A stretch of 64,000 nucleotides of DNA. It comes from Oceaniradius stylonematis (GTDB lineage: Bacteria > Pseudomonadota > Alphaproteobacteria > Rhizobiales > Rhizobiaceae). The notes below the pieces were generated by a model. It had not been told where the DNA came from, searched no databases, and saw nothing but the letters and a program-made list of their open reading frames with translations. The stretch is taken from positions 128,019 to 192,018 of the forward strand of contig NZ_QFWV02000006.1 of the NCBI RefSeq assembly GCF_003149475.2, in the 5' to 3' direction. Shown here one piece after another: positions 37,002 to 45,042 of the stretch (positions are counted from its first letter, which is position 1; every line of letters starts with the position of its first letter). The translations under genes were made by a program, and so were the position numbers.

Positions 37002-37349
37002 TTACTGGCGTTTCCACGCCTCGGTCCGGCTTGTGATGGGAGTGCAAACACCAAAGCAACCTGTCATGTTGAGCGTGTTACCCGAAAGGCGGGCACGTCC
37101 CTTGTATTGGCGCCCTTCTGCCGGGTCGGTGATGTTGCCGACGTAGCGGTTGCCGCTGAGGGAGACGCGGCCAATCTGCTGGCCTGCATAGGTTCCGGTC
37201 TGAAGGGTGATGCAGAATGCACTCCCGCACTCCGCGATTCGCGCGGTTTCGCCGCTTCCTGTGCGCCAGGTGCCGACAATGGCGTCGGCAAGAGCGGGCG
37301 TTGCGGTCATGGTGACGGCGACCGCCAGCGCAAGCAGAGATGTCTTCAT
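37002..37349 (-). CDS. DUF2147-type secreted protein
   Basis: A 115-residue protein with a signal peptide (residues 1-21, ending ALA-DA) and a small beta-barrel body of the DUF2147 type (IVGTWRTGSGETARIAECGS, GRQYKGRARLSGNTLNMTGC). Four cysteines form two probable disulfides. GGGAGG precedes ATG 37349. The family is periplasmic and of unknown role. Confidence 0.82.
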   Translation of the reverse strand: MKTSLLALAVAVTMTATPALADAIVGTWRTGSGETARIAECGSAFCITLQTGTYAGQQIGRVSLSGNRYVGNITDPAEGRQYKGRARLSGNTLNMTGCFGVCTPITSRTEAWKRQ

Positions 37350-37400
37350 GAGGTTCCTCCCAATCATGCACGGTTCAAGGACCGTTCGCGTGCACTATTA

Positions 37401-37416
37401 TTGACGCACACGTAAA
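37401..37416. promoter_or_regulatory. Imperfect palindrome upstream of the DUF2147 gene
   Basis: TTGACGC-AC-ACGTAAA, 52 nt upstream of the DUF2147 start, has the same spacing and 5 of 7 matched arm positions as the palindrome before ETF-QO at 30363-30378. The surrounding bases are AT-rich (CTATTATTGACG ... AAAAGTAAAC), like a promoter. Confidence 0.35.
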
Positions 37417-37592
37417 AGTAAACGGGTTTTGACGGGAGTCGGTAGCGTTCCGGCGGGCGGATCGGTCGCTTCATGGACCGGCAAAAACCGCGTCCCTCCC
37501 GCATCGACCCGCTGCCACGGTTAGCGATTGCTTTCCGCGCCAACTGTGAACGATGTGTGAAAATCCCCGGTTTGCCAAGCAAAATCAGCTAT

Positions 37593-37621
37593 TTGACATG
37601 TTAACGCGCGGTTGAATTTAC
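37593..37621 (+). promoter_or_regulatory. Possible promoter for the Sel1-like gene
   Basis: An exact TTGACA at 37593-37598 is followed 17 nt on by ATTTAC (37616-37621), a weak -10. It lies about 140 nt before the Sel1-like gene start. The rest of the 414-nt gap 37350-37763 shows no gene; the only other signal is the imperfect palindrome at 37401. Confidence 0.3.
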
Positions 37622-37763
37622 CCCCTGTTTTTGTTTCGTTTGCGCGCCATTAAGGACACTTGTTTGCCAGCCGTTGAAGCCTTGCCGGCATCCTCCACCC
37701 ATCAAAACGCCGGGACGACAAAGGGCTCGGGGACGAAACAGGGACACGCAATAGGGGGTCGAC

Positions 37764-38030
37764 ATGGCACGCCTTGAAATGGAAAACGCCGACTTTGCCG
37801 GGATGGGCGCCGGCGCCAACGCAGACATCTTGTTCGAGATGGGCCTGGCTTGCGCGACGGGCCGCAATGGCGACGCCGATCTGGTTGCCGCGCACAAATG
37901 GTTCAACATCGCGGCCATCAAGGGCTCGCCGCGAGCCGGCGCCCTGCGCGCCGAGATCGCCGAAACCATGAACAAGGCCGAACTGGCCAAGGCGCTGCGC
38001 GAAGCGCGTGAGTGGATGACCCGCCATTGA
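37764..38030 (+). CDS. Short Sel1-repeat-like protein
   Basis: An 88-residue protein with a single Sel1/TPR-like helical pair (ADILFEMGLACATGRNGDAD, LVAAHKWFNIAAIKGSPRAG) and a C-terminal helix ending AREWMTRH. Such single-repeat proteins are conserved in Rhizobiales next to varied genes. It has no signal peptide. An intrinsic terminator follows at 38133. Role unknown; protein interaction is the usual Sel1 function. Confidence 0.8.
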   Translation: MARLEMENADFAGMGAGANADILFEMGLACATGRNGDADLVAAHKWFNIAAIKGSPRAGALRAEIAETMNKAELAKALREAREWMTRH

Positions 38031-38132
38031 GCGGTGGTGCCGGCCCGACGGCCGGCTTCGAAAAGACATCGGCGGGTGGGGCACCGGTTTGCGGGGGGCA
38101 AGCGACCGGTTGCAACGGGGGTTCCGCTGACA

Positions 38133-38170
38133 GGCCGCGCGCTCTTGGGGTGTGAGCGCGCGGCCTTCTT
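38133..38170 (+). terminator. Intrinsic terminator after the Sel1-like gene
   Basis: GGCCGCGCGCTC (38133-38144) and GAGCGCGCGGCC (38154-38165) make a perfect 12-bp stem with a 9-nt loop, followed by TTCTTGCTC. It also marks the edge of the lower-GC segment that contains the next orphan gene. Confidence 0.7.
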
Positions 38171-38234
38171 GCTCATAAGGTCTCATAAATTGGCCGCAAG
38201 GAAGCGATTGGGTTTGTTTCCGGCGAACACGTGC

Positions 38235-39008
38235 TCAGAGAGCGATGTTCCAGAAATCCAGCACGGCTTGCACCTGTTTTCGGGGATAGTGCGGACCGGC
38301 CTGTTCCAAGTCTCTCCGGATTGTCGCTTTTCGCTTGTCGGCGGCGTTCTTTATGCGATCTGAGAAGGGGACCGTCCCAGACGGCAAAGCCGGTTTATCT
38401 GGCTTGGGCCAACTGACCGGATAGTCATCCCAGTCGGACCAGCTTGCAATCTGCGCACCGGTGTTTGAAACGGCCTCGTGCTCGCATAACCAACCGTAAA
38501 GGTGAAGCGCGCAAACACGCAGCATCGTCTTTACCTCGATCATGGCATCGGTGAACGCCTTCAACGGTGTTGGCAGCAACACCATGTTGGCAACGCAGGA
38601 AAAGAATCGATGATCCTGGACGACTTCGTTGGATGACTGATAGCGGTCGTCGTCCAAACCCCAGATATGGCAACATGACCAGTTTGGCCGCTGCTTTCCA
38701 CGAAGGCCCAACGCCTTTGTCAGAGCCTTGTTAGCATTAATATTGCCTTCTGACTTATGGACGCTGAGCCCGGTCTGCCGATTGCGGTTCATCTGCGGCT
38801 CAGTCCAGTTTGACTTGTAGAACAGGGCTCGGCGGGCGTGCTCGGGATACCAAACCGGCAGATAGGCAAAGGTCGCGGGATCAACCCATCGAGCCGTTTT
38901 CTCTATTAGATGCATTACTTCGGCCAGAGTTAACTCCTTGCGAAGAGCTTCAAGGCCGTCGGGCAAGCATTCAGCGGTTGCGACAGTCTTTCCGGCTCGC
39001 CTCGACAT
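38235..39008 (-). CDS. Orphan hypothetical protein in a lower-GC segment
   Basis: A 257-residue soluble protein. The central region NWSCCHIWGLDD ... SCVANMVLLPTPLKAFTDA has the His...Asn spacing of an HNH-type nuclease, with two adjacent cysteines, but I cannot confirm the fold. The C-terminal region is highly charged (DRIKNAADKRKATIRRDLEQ). ATG 39008 has TAGGA six bases upstream. GC is visibly lower and the codon choice less biased than in flanking genes, so it was probably acquired. No partner gene is present. It may be a defence or selfish nuclease gene; this is a guess from motif and context. Confidence 0.62.
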   Translation of the reverse strand: MSRRAGKTVATAECLPDGLEALRKELTLAEVMHLIEKTARWVDPATFAYLPVWYPEHARRALFYKSNWTEPQMNRNRQTGLSVHKSEGNINANKALTKALGLRGKQRPNWSCCHIWGLDDDRYQSSNEVVQDHRFFSCVANMVLLPTPLKAFTDAMIEVKTMLRVCALHLYGWLCEHEAVSNTGAQIASWSDWDDYPVSWPKPDKPALPSGTVPFSDRIKNAADKRKATIRRDLEQAGPHYPRKQVQAVLDFWNIAL

Positions 39009-39116
39009 CGTGATCCTAATCAAGCTTAGATTTGCGAACTGACCGGCCCAAAGAACTCGACTGCGTCTTCTACGGAAATCATAGCATGAAAGAGCTGAGT
39101 TTTATTACCGGTACCG

Positions 39117-39803
39117 TCAGTTCACGCCGACATAGCGGCCCGGCTTGTGGTTGACGCCCAGGATCAGGTTGAACATCACCGCGCCGGCCACCGACCACAC
39201 GATGCCCTGCCATCCGATGACGAGCGCGGCGCCGGCCAGGATCAGCGCGTCAATGCCGAGCTGGACATAGCCGGCGCGCATGCCGCGCGCCGATTGCAGC
39301 CAGTAGACCAGGATGTTGATGCCGCCGAGCCCCGCGCCGTGGCGGAACAGCGCCAGAAGCCCCAGCCCGATCATGATCCCGCCGATCAGCGCGGCAAACC
39401 CCGGCTCCAGCGTCTCGATGGTGATCAGAACCGGGTAGTAGCGTACCAGAACGCTCATCAGCGCGATGGCGCAGAACGTCTTGATCACGAACCGCCAGCC
39501 CATGCCGCGTACGGCCAGCGCGTAAAACGGCAGGTTGAGCGCAAAGAACAGGGCGGAGAAATCCAGCCCGGTCGCATAGGAGATGGTCAGCGCGATGCCG
39601 GCAACGCCGGAAACGACCAGTTCGGCCTGCTGGAACAGAAAGACGCCGAACGAGACCAGCGCCACGCCGATCGAAATGGCGAAGATGTCCTCGGGCAGCG
39701 TGTGCCGGCTGGGCCGGATCATGATCATCGCCTGGCGGTCGGCTTCATCCGTGCTGTCGCCGTCCGGCTCCTGATGTGTATCGGTCACGCTGTCAGCATC
39801 CAT
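39117..39803 (-). CDS. YitT-family membrane protein
   Basis: A 228-residue protein with a hydrophilic N-terminal tail of about 35 residues and six helices in the YitT/DUF161 pattern (LVVSGVAGIALTISYATGLD, IGLGLLALFRHGAGLGGINI). The C-terminus is truncated relative to longer YitT proteins, which carry an extra DUF2179 domain. Function unknown. The start is uncertain between ATG 39803 and ATG 39725. Confidence 0.85.
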   Translation of the reverse strand: MDADSVTDTHQEPDGDSTDEADRQAMIMIRPSRHTLPEDIFAISIGVALVSFGVFLFQQAELVVSGVAGIALTISYATGLDFSALFFALNLPFYALAVRGMGWRFVIKTFCAIALMSVLVRYYPVLITIETLEPGFAALIGGIMIGLGLLALFRHGAGLGGINILVYWLQSARGMRAGYVQLGIDALILAGAALVIGWQGIVWSVAGAVMFNLILGVNHKPGRYVGVN

Positions 39804-39860
39804 GCTCGTGCCCGCCGAAGCCGGCCTTGAACCAAGCCCTCGCCGATTTGCCGTTTGCGA

Positions 39861-40973
39861 TCAAGCATCGCCGCGCGCTTGGGCAAGCGCTATCGGCAGC
39901 GTCGTGGCGAAATGCGCCAGCTCTTCAGGCCGGCCGACGCTGACGCGGATACACCGGTCGAGCACCGGCGCCATCGGCTTGCGCACGAAAACCCCGCCGG
40001 CCATCAGCCCCTTCAGAACCGCCATGGCATGGTCGCCGTCGCGCCCGCAATCGAGCGTGACGAAATTGGTTGCCGAGGGCAGGGCGGTGAGCCCGTTGTC
40101 GCCCCCGATCCGCGCGATCTCGTCGCGGGCCGCCGCGATCTTGCCCAGCGTGCCGGCCAGCCAGTCGCGGTCGCCCAGCGAGGCGAGGGCGGCGGCCTGC
40201 GCCATCACGTTAACGCCGAAATGATCGCGCACCTTGTCGAACGGGGCGATCAGCGCCTTGGTGCCGAACGCATAGCCGCAGCGCAGGCCCGCCAGCCCAT
40301 AGGCCTTTGAAAAAGTGCGCAGCCGGATCAGGTTGGGCCGTGCGGTGTTGATGGGCGGCAGCGTGCCCGCCGGCGCTGTCTCGCCATAGGCTTCGTCCAA
40401 AACGATCAGCGTTCGTTCGGGCACGGCATCGCAGAACGCGTCGATCGCGGCGGCGTCCCACCATGTCCCCATCGGATTGTCCGGGTTGGAGACATAGACG
40501 ATCGCCGCGTTTTCGGCGCGCGCCGTGGCGGCGAGCGCATCGAGGTCTTCCCGGTCGTCGCGATAGGGCACGGTCGCCAGCCGACGGCCATAGCCAGCCA
40601 CATGATAGTTGAAGGTCGGATAGGCGCCGAGCGAGGTGACGATTTTGTCGCCTTCGCGCGCAAAGATGCGCACGATAAGCCCGAGAAGACCGTCAATGCC
40701 CGGCCCGACGACGATCTCCTCCAAGGCGACGCCGAGACGGGTTGCCAGCGCCTCGCGCAGCGCCCAGCTTTCGGGGTCCGGATAGTTCCGGACCGCCTCG
40801 CGCGCCGCCCGGGCCATCGCCGCGGTCGCCGCCGGCGCCGCGCCGAAATTGCCCTCATTGGCGCCCAGCCGCGCCTCAAATGCCGTGCCGGTCTCGCGCT
40901 CGGTGCGCTCGGGCGCAACGAAAGGGATCGTCGCCGGCAGGGCATCGACGAGCGGATTGGGGTGTGGCGGCAT
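39861..40973 (-). CDS. PLP aminotransferase, histidinol-phosphate aminotransferase-like
   Basis: A 370-residue fold-type I aminotransferase of the HisC group. The PLP lysine is in FSKAYGLAGLRCGYAFG, the conserved aspartate in VLDEAYGE, and the substrate arginine near CIRVSVGRPEE. ATG 40973 has AGGAG eight bases upstream; the longer frame is not supported. HisC-type paralogues also act on aromatic amino acids or phosphonates, and with no his genes nearby the substrate is open. It is followed by nothing recognisable until the tRNA (40974-41246). Confidence 0.85.
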   Translation of the reverse strand: MPPHPNPLVDALPATIPFVAPERTERETGTAFEARLGANEGNFGAAPAATAAMARAAREAVRNYPDPESWALREALATRLGVALEEIVVGPGIDGLLGLIVRIFAREGDKIVTSLGAYPTFNYHVAGYGRRLATVPYRDDREDLDALAATARAENAAIVYVSNPDNPMGTWWDAAAIDAFCDAVPERTLIVLDEAYGETAPAGTLPPINTARPNLIRLRTFSKAYGLAGLRCGYAFGTKALIAPFDKVRDHFGVNVMAQAAALASLGDRDWLAGTLGKIAAARDEIARIGGDNGLTALPSATNFVTLDCGRDGDHAMAVLKGLMAGGVFVRKPMAPVLDRCIRVSVGRPEELAHFATTLPIALAQARGDA

Positions 40974-41246
40974 GGCTGGCGCTCCTGCGGGTCGGGTGGC
41001 GCCGCTGATAGCAGATTTTCGCGCCCCGGTAAGCGGGCGTTGCGCGGCTTGGTAAGCATCGGTCAGCGCTCCGTCACCACCTGTCCTTTGAGCCTGGAAG
41101 GCGGGGCGAGGGCGCCCGACAGAACCGATCGCGTCGGATTTGGCCAGCACCCGCCGGTTTGATCCTGCCGCGCGCCGTGGCAGGCCGCACGAAACTGCAT
41201 CGGGGGCGGTTGCAAAATCGCCGGAAATCCTCGAAAACGCCCGAAC

Positions 41247-41337
41247 GGAGAGGTGGCCGAGTGGTCGAAGGCGCTCCCCTGCTAAGGGAGTAGGCGGCAA
41301 AACCGTCTCGAGGGTTCGAATCCCTTCCTCTCCGCCA
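41247..41337 (+). tRNA. tRNA-Ser (anticodon GCT)
   Basis: The acceptor arm GGAGAGG pairs with CCTCTCC, followed by G and an encoded CCA at 41335-41337. The D arm GCCGAGTGGTCGAAGGC, the anticodon loop CTGCTAA with GCT at 41281-41283, a long variable arm (TAGGCGGCAAAACCGTCTC) and the T loop GGTTCGAATC are all intact. The long variable arm and GCT anticodon identify serine (AGC/AGT codons). Confidence 0.98.
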
Positions 41338-41671
41338 TTGTTTCGCTCACGCCAAGCTCATTGCGTTCGCTGGCTCCGCGGAGGCGGCCTGACCGGCCGG
41401 CGCACGGTCGTGCGCTTGCGGAGGCCGGGTTCGAAGTTTCTCCCGAACTCTCCGCCTCAGCCGCAGGCGGCATCGCTGCATCGCGCGAAACGGTGGATCG
41501 CGGCGCTTGGCTGCCGCGCAATCCGCTCGACAGTGCAGGCGCGTCCCGCGGCGCGGTCGCGATCTTCCGCTTCGCGCCGGCAACCGGGTCCGTCGATCTC
41601 CATCAAACGTCCCGGATCGGGGGCTGCGTTGTCTGTGTTGCGTGACGCCGATGTTTGCATGGCGAAACCGA
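41338..41671. other. Gene-free stretch between tRNA-Ser and the anmK promoter
   Basis: About 330 nt (and 610 nt up to anmK in all) with no supported gene. At 41427-41456 a stretch begins GGGTTCGAA and ends CTCTCCGCC, echoing the tRNA-Ser 3' end but with a 12-nt instead of 7-nt gap between the blocks. It may be a decayed attachment or tRNA-derived repeat, or chance. No integrase gene is seen. Confidence 0.35.
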
Positions 41672-41714
41672 TTGCCAGATTTCGATCCAAGACATATCAT
41701 ACCTTTTAAATACC
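41672..41714 (+). promoter_or_regulatory. anmK promoter with a GGTAT-type operator
   Basis: TTGCCA (41672-41677) and TATCAT (41695-41700) are separated by exactly 17 nt. Overlapping the -10 and following it, ATACC occurs twice (41699-41703 and 41710-41714), 11 nt apart, i.e. one helical turn (reverse strand GGTAT-N6-GGTAT). The anmK start is 240 nt on; the leader between holds no recognised structure. The same arrangement appears before murA. Confidence 0.5.
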
Positions 41715-41950
41715 AGTGAGCGGCGATTGACCGAAGACATGCCTCAAGACGGGTTCCGCGACGATGTGACGGGCAGGGATGATCGCCGGCATCGCCGCGG
41801 CGCATTTTCCTTCCACTGCAGCCTGTCCGGCGATGCCGGCTCGACAGCCGCCCTCCACAGTTTCCGCCGCCAGCCGGCGGGCTCCATCTTCCCGCAGCAC
41901 CTGGCGCCGCCGGCCCAAAGCGCTGCCGCCTGACCAAGGAGACGTCCAAC

Positions 41951-43078
41951 ATGCAGCCTGCCTGGGCAATCGGCCTGATGACCGGCACCGTTCTCGACGG
42001 GTTCATCGACATCGCAATGATCAAGACCGACGGCGAGACGATCGATGCGTTCGGTCCATGGGAACTGGCGCCCTATCCGACCGACATACGCTCGTTGCTG
42101 CGAGAGACCTTCCAGGCGGCCCTGCAATGGCGGTTTTCCGGCCCGGAACCGGAGATCTTCCGCGAGGCCGAGATCGCCTTGACCCGGGCGCAGTCGGAGG
42201 CGGTCAATCGCTTCCTGGCCAAACATGGCTACCAGGCGGCGGACATCGCGGCGGTCGGCTTTCATGGCCAGACCGTTCTGCATGCGGCGCCTGAGAACGG
42301 CCATCGCGGCCGCACCCGGCAGCTTGGCGACGGCGCGATGATGGCCTCGATCATCGGCACCGACGTCGTCTACGACTTCCGTTCGGCCGACATGGAGGCC
42401 GGCGGCCAGGGCGCGCCCCTGTCCGCCATCTATCACAAGGCCATGCTGCGCAAGATCGACGCGCGCAACGACACGGCGATCCTCAATCTGGGCGGTGTCG
42501 CCAACATCACCTGGTGCGACGGCGACGAGATGATGGCGTTCGACACCGGGCCGGCCAATGCGCCGGTCAATGACTGGGTCTCGGCCCATTCTGGCGCCGA
42601 CATGGATGTCGACGGCAGGATCGCCGCCGCCGGCTCGGTCGACGAGGACCGGCTAAAGAGCCTGTTGGAGCACCCTTATCTTTCGGCGGCGTTCCCCAAA
42701 TCGCTGGACCGGTTCGATTTTCTGGCGTCGATGGCCGACGGGCTGCGCCTTGAGGACGGTGCGGCGACGCTCACCGCCTTCACCGCCGGTTCGGTCGGCA
42801 AGGGGCTGGATCTGCTGCCCAAGCGGCCCACGCGGATCATCGTGTGCGGCGGCGGGCGCAAAAACCCCACCATGATGCGCGAAATGGCCAAGCGCACCGG
42901 ATGCGAGATCCTCCTGGCCGAGGATGTCGGCCTGCGCGGCGATGCCGTCGAGGCCGAGTGCTTTGCGTTTCTGGCGATCCGTTCGATGCGCCAGATGCCC
43001 TATAGCTACCCGCTGACGACGGGCGTCAAGACGCCGCAGACGGGCGGAAAACTGGCAAGCCACGTGGCGGCAGGCTGA
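41951..43078 (+). CDS. anmK: Anhydro-N-acetylmuramic acid kinase
   Basis: AnmK opens the anhydro ring of 1,6-anhydro-MurNAc, a cell-wall breakdown product, and phosphorylates it to MurNAc-6-phosphate. The 375-residue protein has the ATP-binding signature [10 protein letters not shown] at residues 8-17, then [10 protein letters not shown] and the phosphate-2 motif NLGGVANIT with [11 protein letters not shown] and [15 protein letters not shown] lies nine bases before ATG 41951. The family usually reads GLMSGTSxDG; here S-to-T and S-to-V changes occur in the loop. It heads one unit of the recycling locus and supplies the substrate of MurQ. Confidence 0.95.
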   Translation: MQPAWAIGLMTGTVLDGFIDIAMIKTDGETIDAFGPWELAPYPTDIRSLLRETFQAALQWRFSGPEPEIFREAEIALTRAQSEAVNRFLAKHGYQAADIAAVGFHGQTVLHAAPENGHRGRTRQLGDGAMMASIIGTDVVYDFRSADMEAGGQGAPLSAIYHKAMLRKIDARNDTAILNLGGVANITWCDGDEMMAFDTGPANAPVNDWVSAHSGADMDVDGRIAAAGSVDEDRLKSLLEHPYLSAAFPKSLDRFDFLASMADGLRLEDGAATLTAFTAGSVGKGLDLLPKRPTRIIVCGGGRKNPTMMREMAKRTGCEILLAEDVGLRGDAVEAECFAFLAIRSMRQMPYSYPLTTGVKTPQTGGKLASHVAAG

Positions 43079-43130
43079 ACCGGCCGTCCGACGGGTGCAT
43101 TTGCCCCGTCCGACGATCCCGTGCGCCGGA

Positions 43131-44012
43131 TCAGCTTTGGCGCAGCCGCGGATCGAGGTTGTCGCGCAGCGCGTCGCCGAACAGGTTCAGCGCGAAGGCG
43201 ACGATCAGAATGGCGAGCCCGGAAAAAATCGCCGCCCAGGGCGCAAGAAACAGGAAGTTGCGGCCCTCCGACAGCATCATGCCGAGCGATGGCACCGGCG
43301 GCTGTGTCCCCAGCCCGAGAAACGACAGGGACGCTTCGACCAGGATCGCCGAGGACAACAGAAGGCTGACCTGGACGAGGATCACGCTCGCAAGGTTGGG
43401 CAGGATGTGGAAGACGATGATGCGCAGGTCCGACGCGCCGATCGACCGTGCGCTGAGCACATAGTCGCTCGATGCGACCACCAGTGCGGGCGCGCGCAGC
43501 AAACGGGCGAATATGGGCGTGTAGACGATGGCGATCGCCGCCGCCGTCGGAAAACTGCCCGGTCCCAGCAGCGCGATCACGCCGATGGCCAGCAGCATGA
43601 CCGGAAACGCGAACAGCACGTCCATCAGCCGCATGATGATGCGTTCCGTCCAGCCGCGATAATAGGCCGCCAGCAGCCCCAGAATGCTGCCGAAGACGAG
43701 GGCCACACCGACAGCCCCCGCCGAGATGGCAAGGGATGCGCGCAGGCCGTGCATGATCCGGGACAACAGATCGCGGCCCAGCTGGTCGGTGCCCAGCCAG
43801 TGCGCCGCCGAAGGGCCCTTCAGGCGCTGGATGATGTCCTGTTCGAGCGGATCGTAGGGCGCGATCCACGGCGCCGCCACGGCCACGATCGTGATGAGAA
43901 TGATCATGCCGAGCGACAGATTGTAAAGGCTCGGCTCGGGCAGGGTGAACCGCCGCGCCGGATGGGTTGGCACGGGCTGCTCGGCCGGACGTTCGATGGT
44001 GCCGCCGCTCAT
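43131..44012 (-). CDS. Dipeptide-type ABC permease, DppC-like
   Basis: A 293-residue inner membrane permease of the binding-protein-dependent peptide family, with the EAA loop region (SARSIGASDLRIIVFHILPNLASV) and six helices, including a first helix after a 25-residue cytoplasmic tail. The longer open frame up to 44666 belongs to another frame of the upstream gene. It overlaps the dppB-like gene by 4 nt (ATGA). It is the last gene of the three-gene minus-strand unit and converges on anmK. Confidence 0.92.
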   Translation of the reverse strand: MSGGTIERPAEQPVPTHPARRFTLPEPSLYNLSLGMIILITIVAVAAPWIAPYDPLEQDIIQRLKGPSAAHWLGTDQLGRDLLSRIMHGLRASLAISAGAVGVALVFGSILGLLAAYYRGWTERIIMRLMDVLFAFPVMLLAIGVIALLGPGSFPTAAAIAIVYTPIFARLLRAPALVVASSDYVLSARSIGASDLRIIVFHILPNLASVILVQVSLLLSSAILVEASLSFLGLGTQPPVPSLGMMLSEGRNFLFLAPWAAIFSGLAILIVAFALNLFGDALRDNLDPRLRQS

Positions 44013-44962
44013 TCCGTGATCCTCGGGTCGATCAGCGTGTAGACGATGTCGACCAGGAAGTTGATCAGCACGAAGCTGCACGTCACCAGCAGGATTGCTG
44101 CCTGCAGCAGCGGGTAGTTGCGCTCGGCGATGGCGCCGAGGATCAGGCGGCCGAGACCGGGAATGGCGAACACCTGTTCGATCACGATCGCGCCGCTCAG
44201 AAGATAGCCCGCCATGATGCCGACGCTGGTCACGAACGGGATGATGGCGTTGCGCAGCGCGTGGCGATAGAGGATGCGGCGCGCCGGCACGCCCTTGGCG
44301 CGGGCGGTGCGGATATAGTCCTGTTGCATGGCTTCGAGCAGCGTCGAGCGCAAAAGGCGCGCCAGGTTTGCCATGATCGGCAGGCTCAGCGCGAAGGCGG
44401 GCAATATCAGGCGTTGTATGTTGCCGATCGGATCGGTCGTGAACGGCACATAGCCCAGCATCTGGAGGCTCGGCGCCACCGTCGACAGCACCAGGATCAT
44501 GATGATCCCCAGCCAGAAGGGCGGCACCGTCAGCCCGATGACCGAGCCCGCCTGGACAAAGGCTTCGCCACGCCTGCCCCTTATGTTGGCCATCAGGATG
44601 CCGAGGGGAATTGCGAGAACGATCGCCGTCAGAAGCGCCAGCAGGGTGAGCTGCAGGGTCGGCCAAACATGATGGCCGATCTCCTCGATCACCGGCCTGC
44701 CCGTCCAGATCGACACGCCGAAATCGCCGCGCAGCACATTCGACACCCAGACGAAATATTGCTCGTGGATCGGCAGGTCGAGGCCCAGCCGGGTGCGGAT
44801 GGCGGCAATCCGTTCCGGCGTCACCTCGGCATTGGCGCCGAGCATGATAGCGACGGCGTCCCCGGGGATCATGCGGATGAAGCCGAAGACGAGAATGGAG
44901 ACGCCGAAAATGACGATCGCCAGATCGATCAGCCGGTCACGCAGTCGTTTCAGCAACACCAT
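44009..44962 (-). CDS. Dipeptide-type ABC permease, DppB-like
   Basis: A 317-residue permease with six helices and the EAA-type motif (QDYIRTARAKGVPARRILYRHALRNA). It pairs with the DppC-like subunit to form the channel. The N-terminus (RLIDLAIVIFGVSILVFGFIRMIPGDA) is typical of DppB/OppB. The gap to the upstream binding-protein gene is 80 nt. ATG 44962 carries a plausible, not strong, ribosome site. Confidence 0.92.
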   Translation of the reverse strand: MVLLKRLRDRLIDLAIVIFGVSILVFGFIRMIPGDAVAIMLGANAEVTPERIAAIRTRLGLDLPIHEQYFVWVSNVLRGDFGVSIWTGRPVIEEIGHHVWPTLQLTLLALLTAIVLAIPLGILMANIRGRRGEAFVQAGSVIGLTVPPFWLGIIMILVLSTVAPSLQMLGYVPFTTDPIGNIQRLILPAFALSLPIMANLARLLRSTLLEAMQQDYIRTARAKGVPARRILYRHALRNAIIPFVTSVGIMAGYLLSGAIVIEQVFAIPGLGRLILGAIAERNYPLLQAAILLVTCSFVLINFLVDIVYTLIDPRITE

Positions 44963-45042
44963 GGACTGTCATCATACCGCAAAGGCGGAGCGGGCGGCCT
45001 TGGCGGAACGTGTGCACCGTTCCGCCAATCCGTCCGTACTCG

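Noticed and set aside
37601..38186. Minus-strand frames of about 180 codons across the Sel1-like gene
   Set aside because: No ribosome site, shadow composition, and the Sel1-like gene on the plus strand has clear family sequence and a terminator.
43083..43127. Possible terminator between anmK and the DppC-like gene
   Set aside because: GTCCGACGGG and CCCGTCCGAC pair only with an internal mismatch, equally readable as a direct repeat GTCCGAC, and there is no T run.
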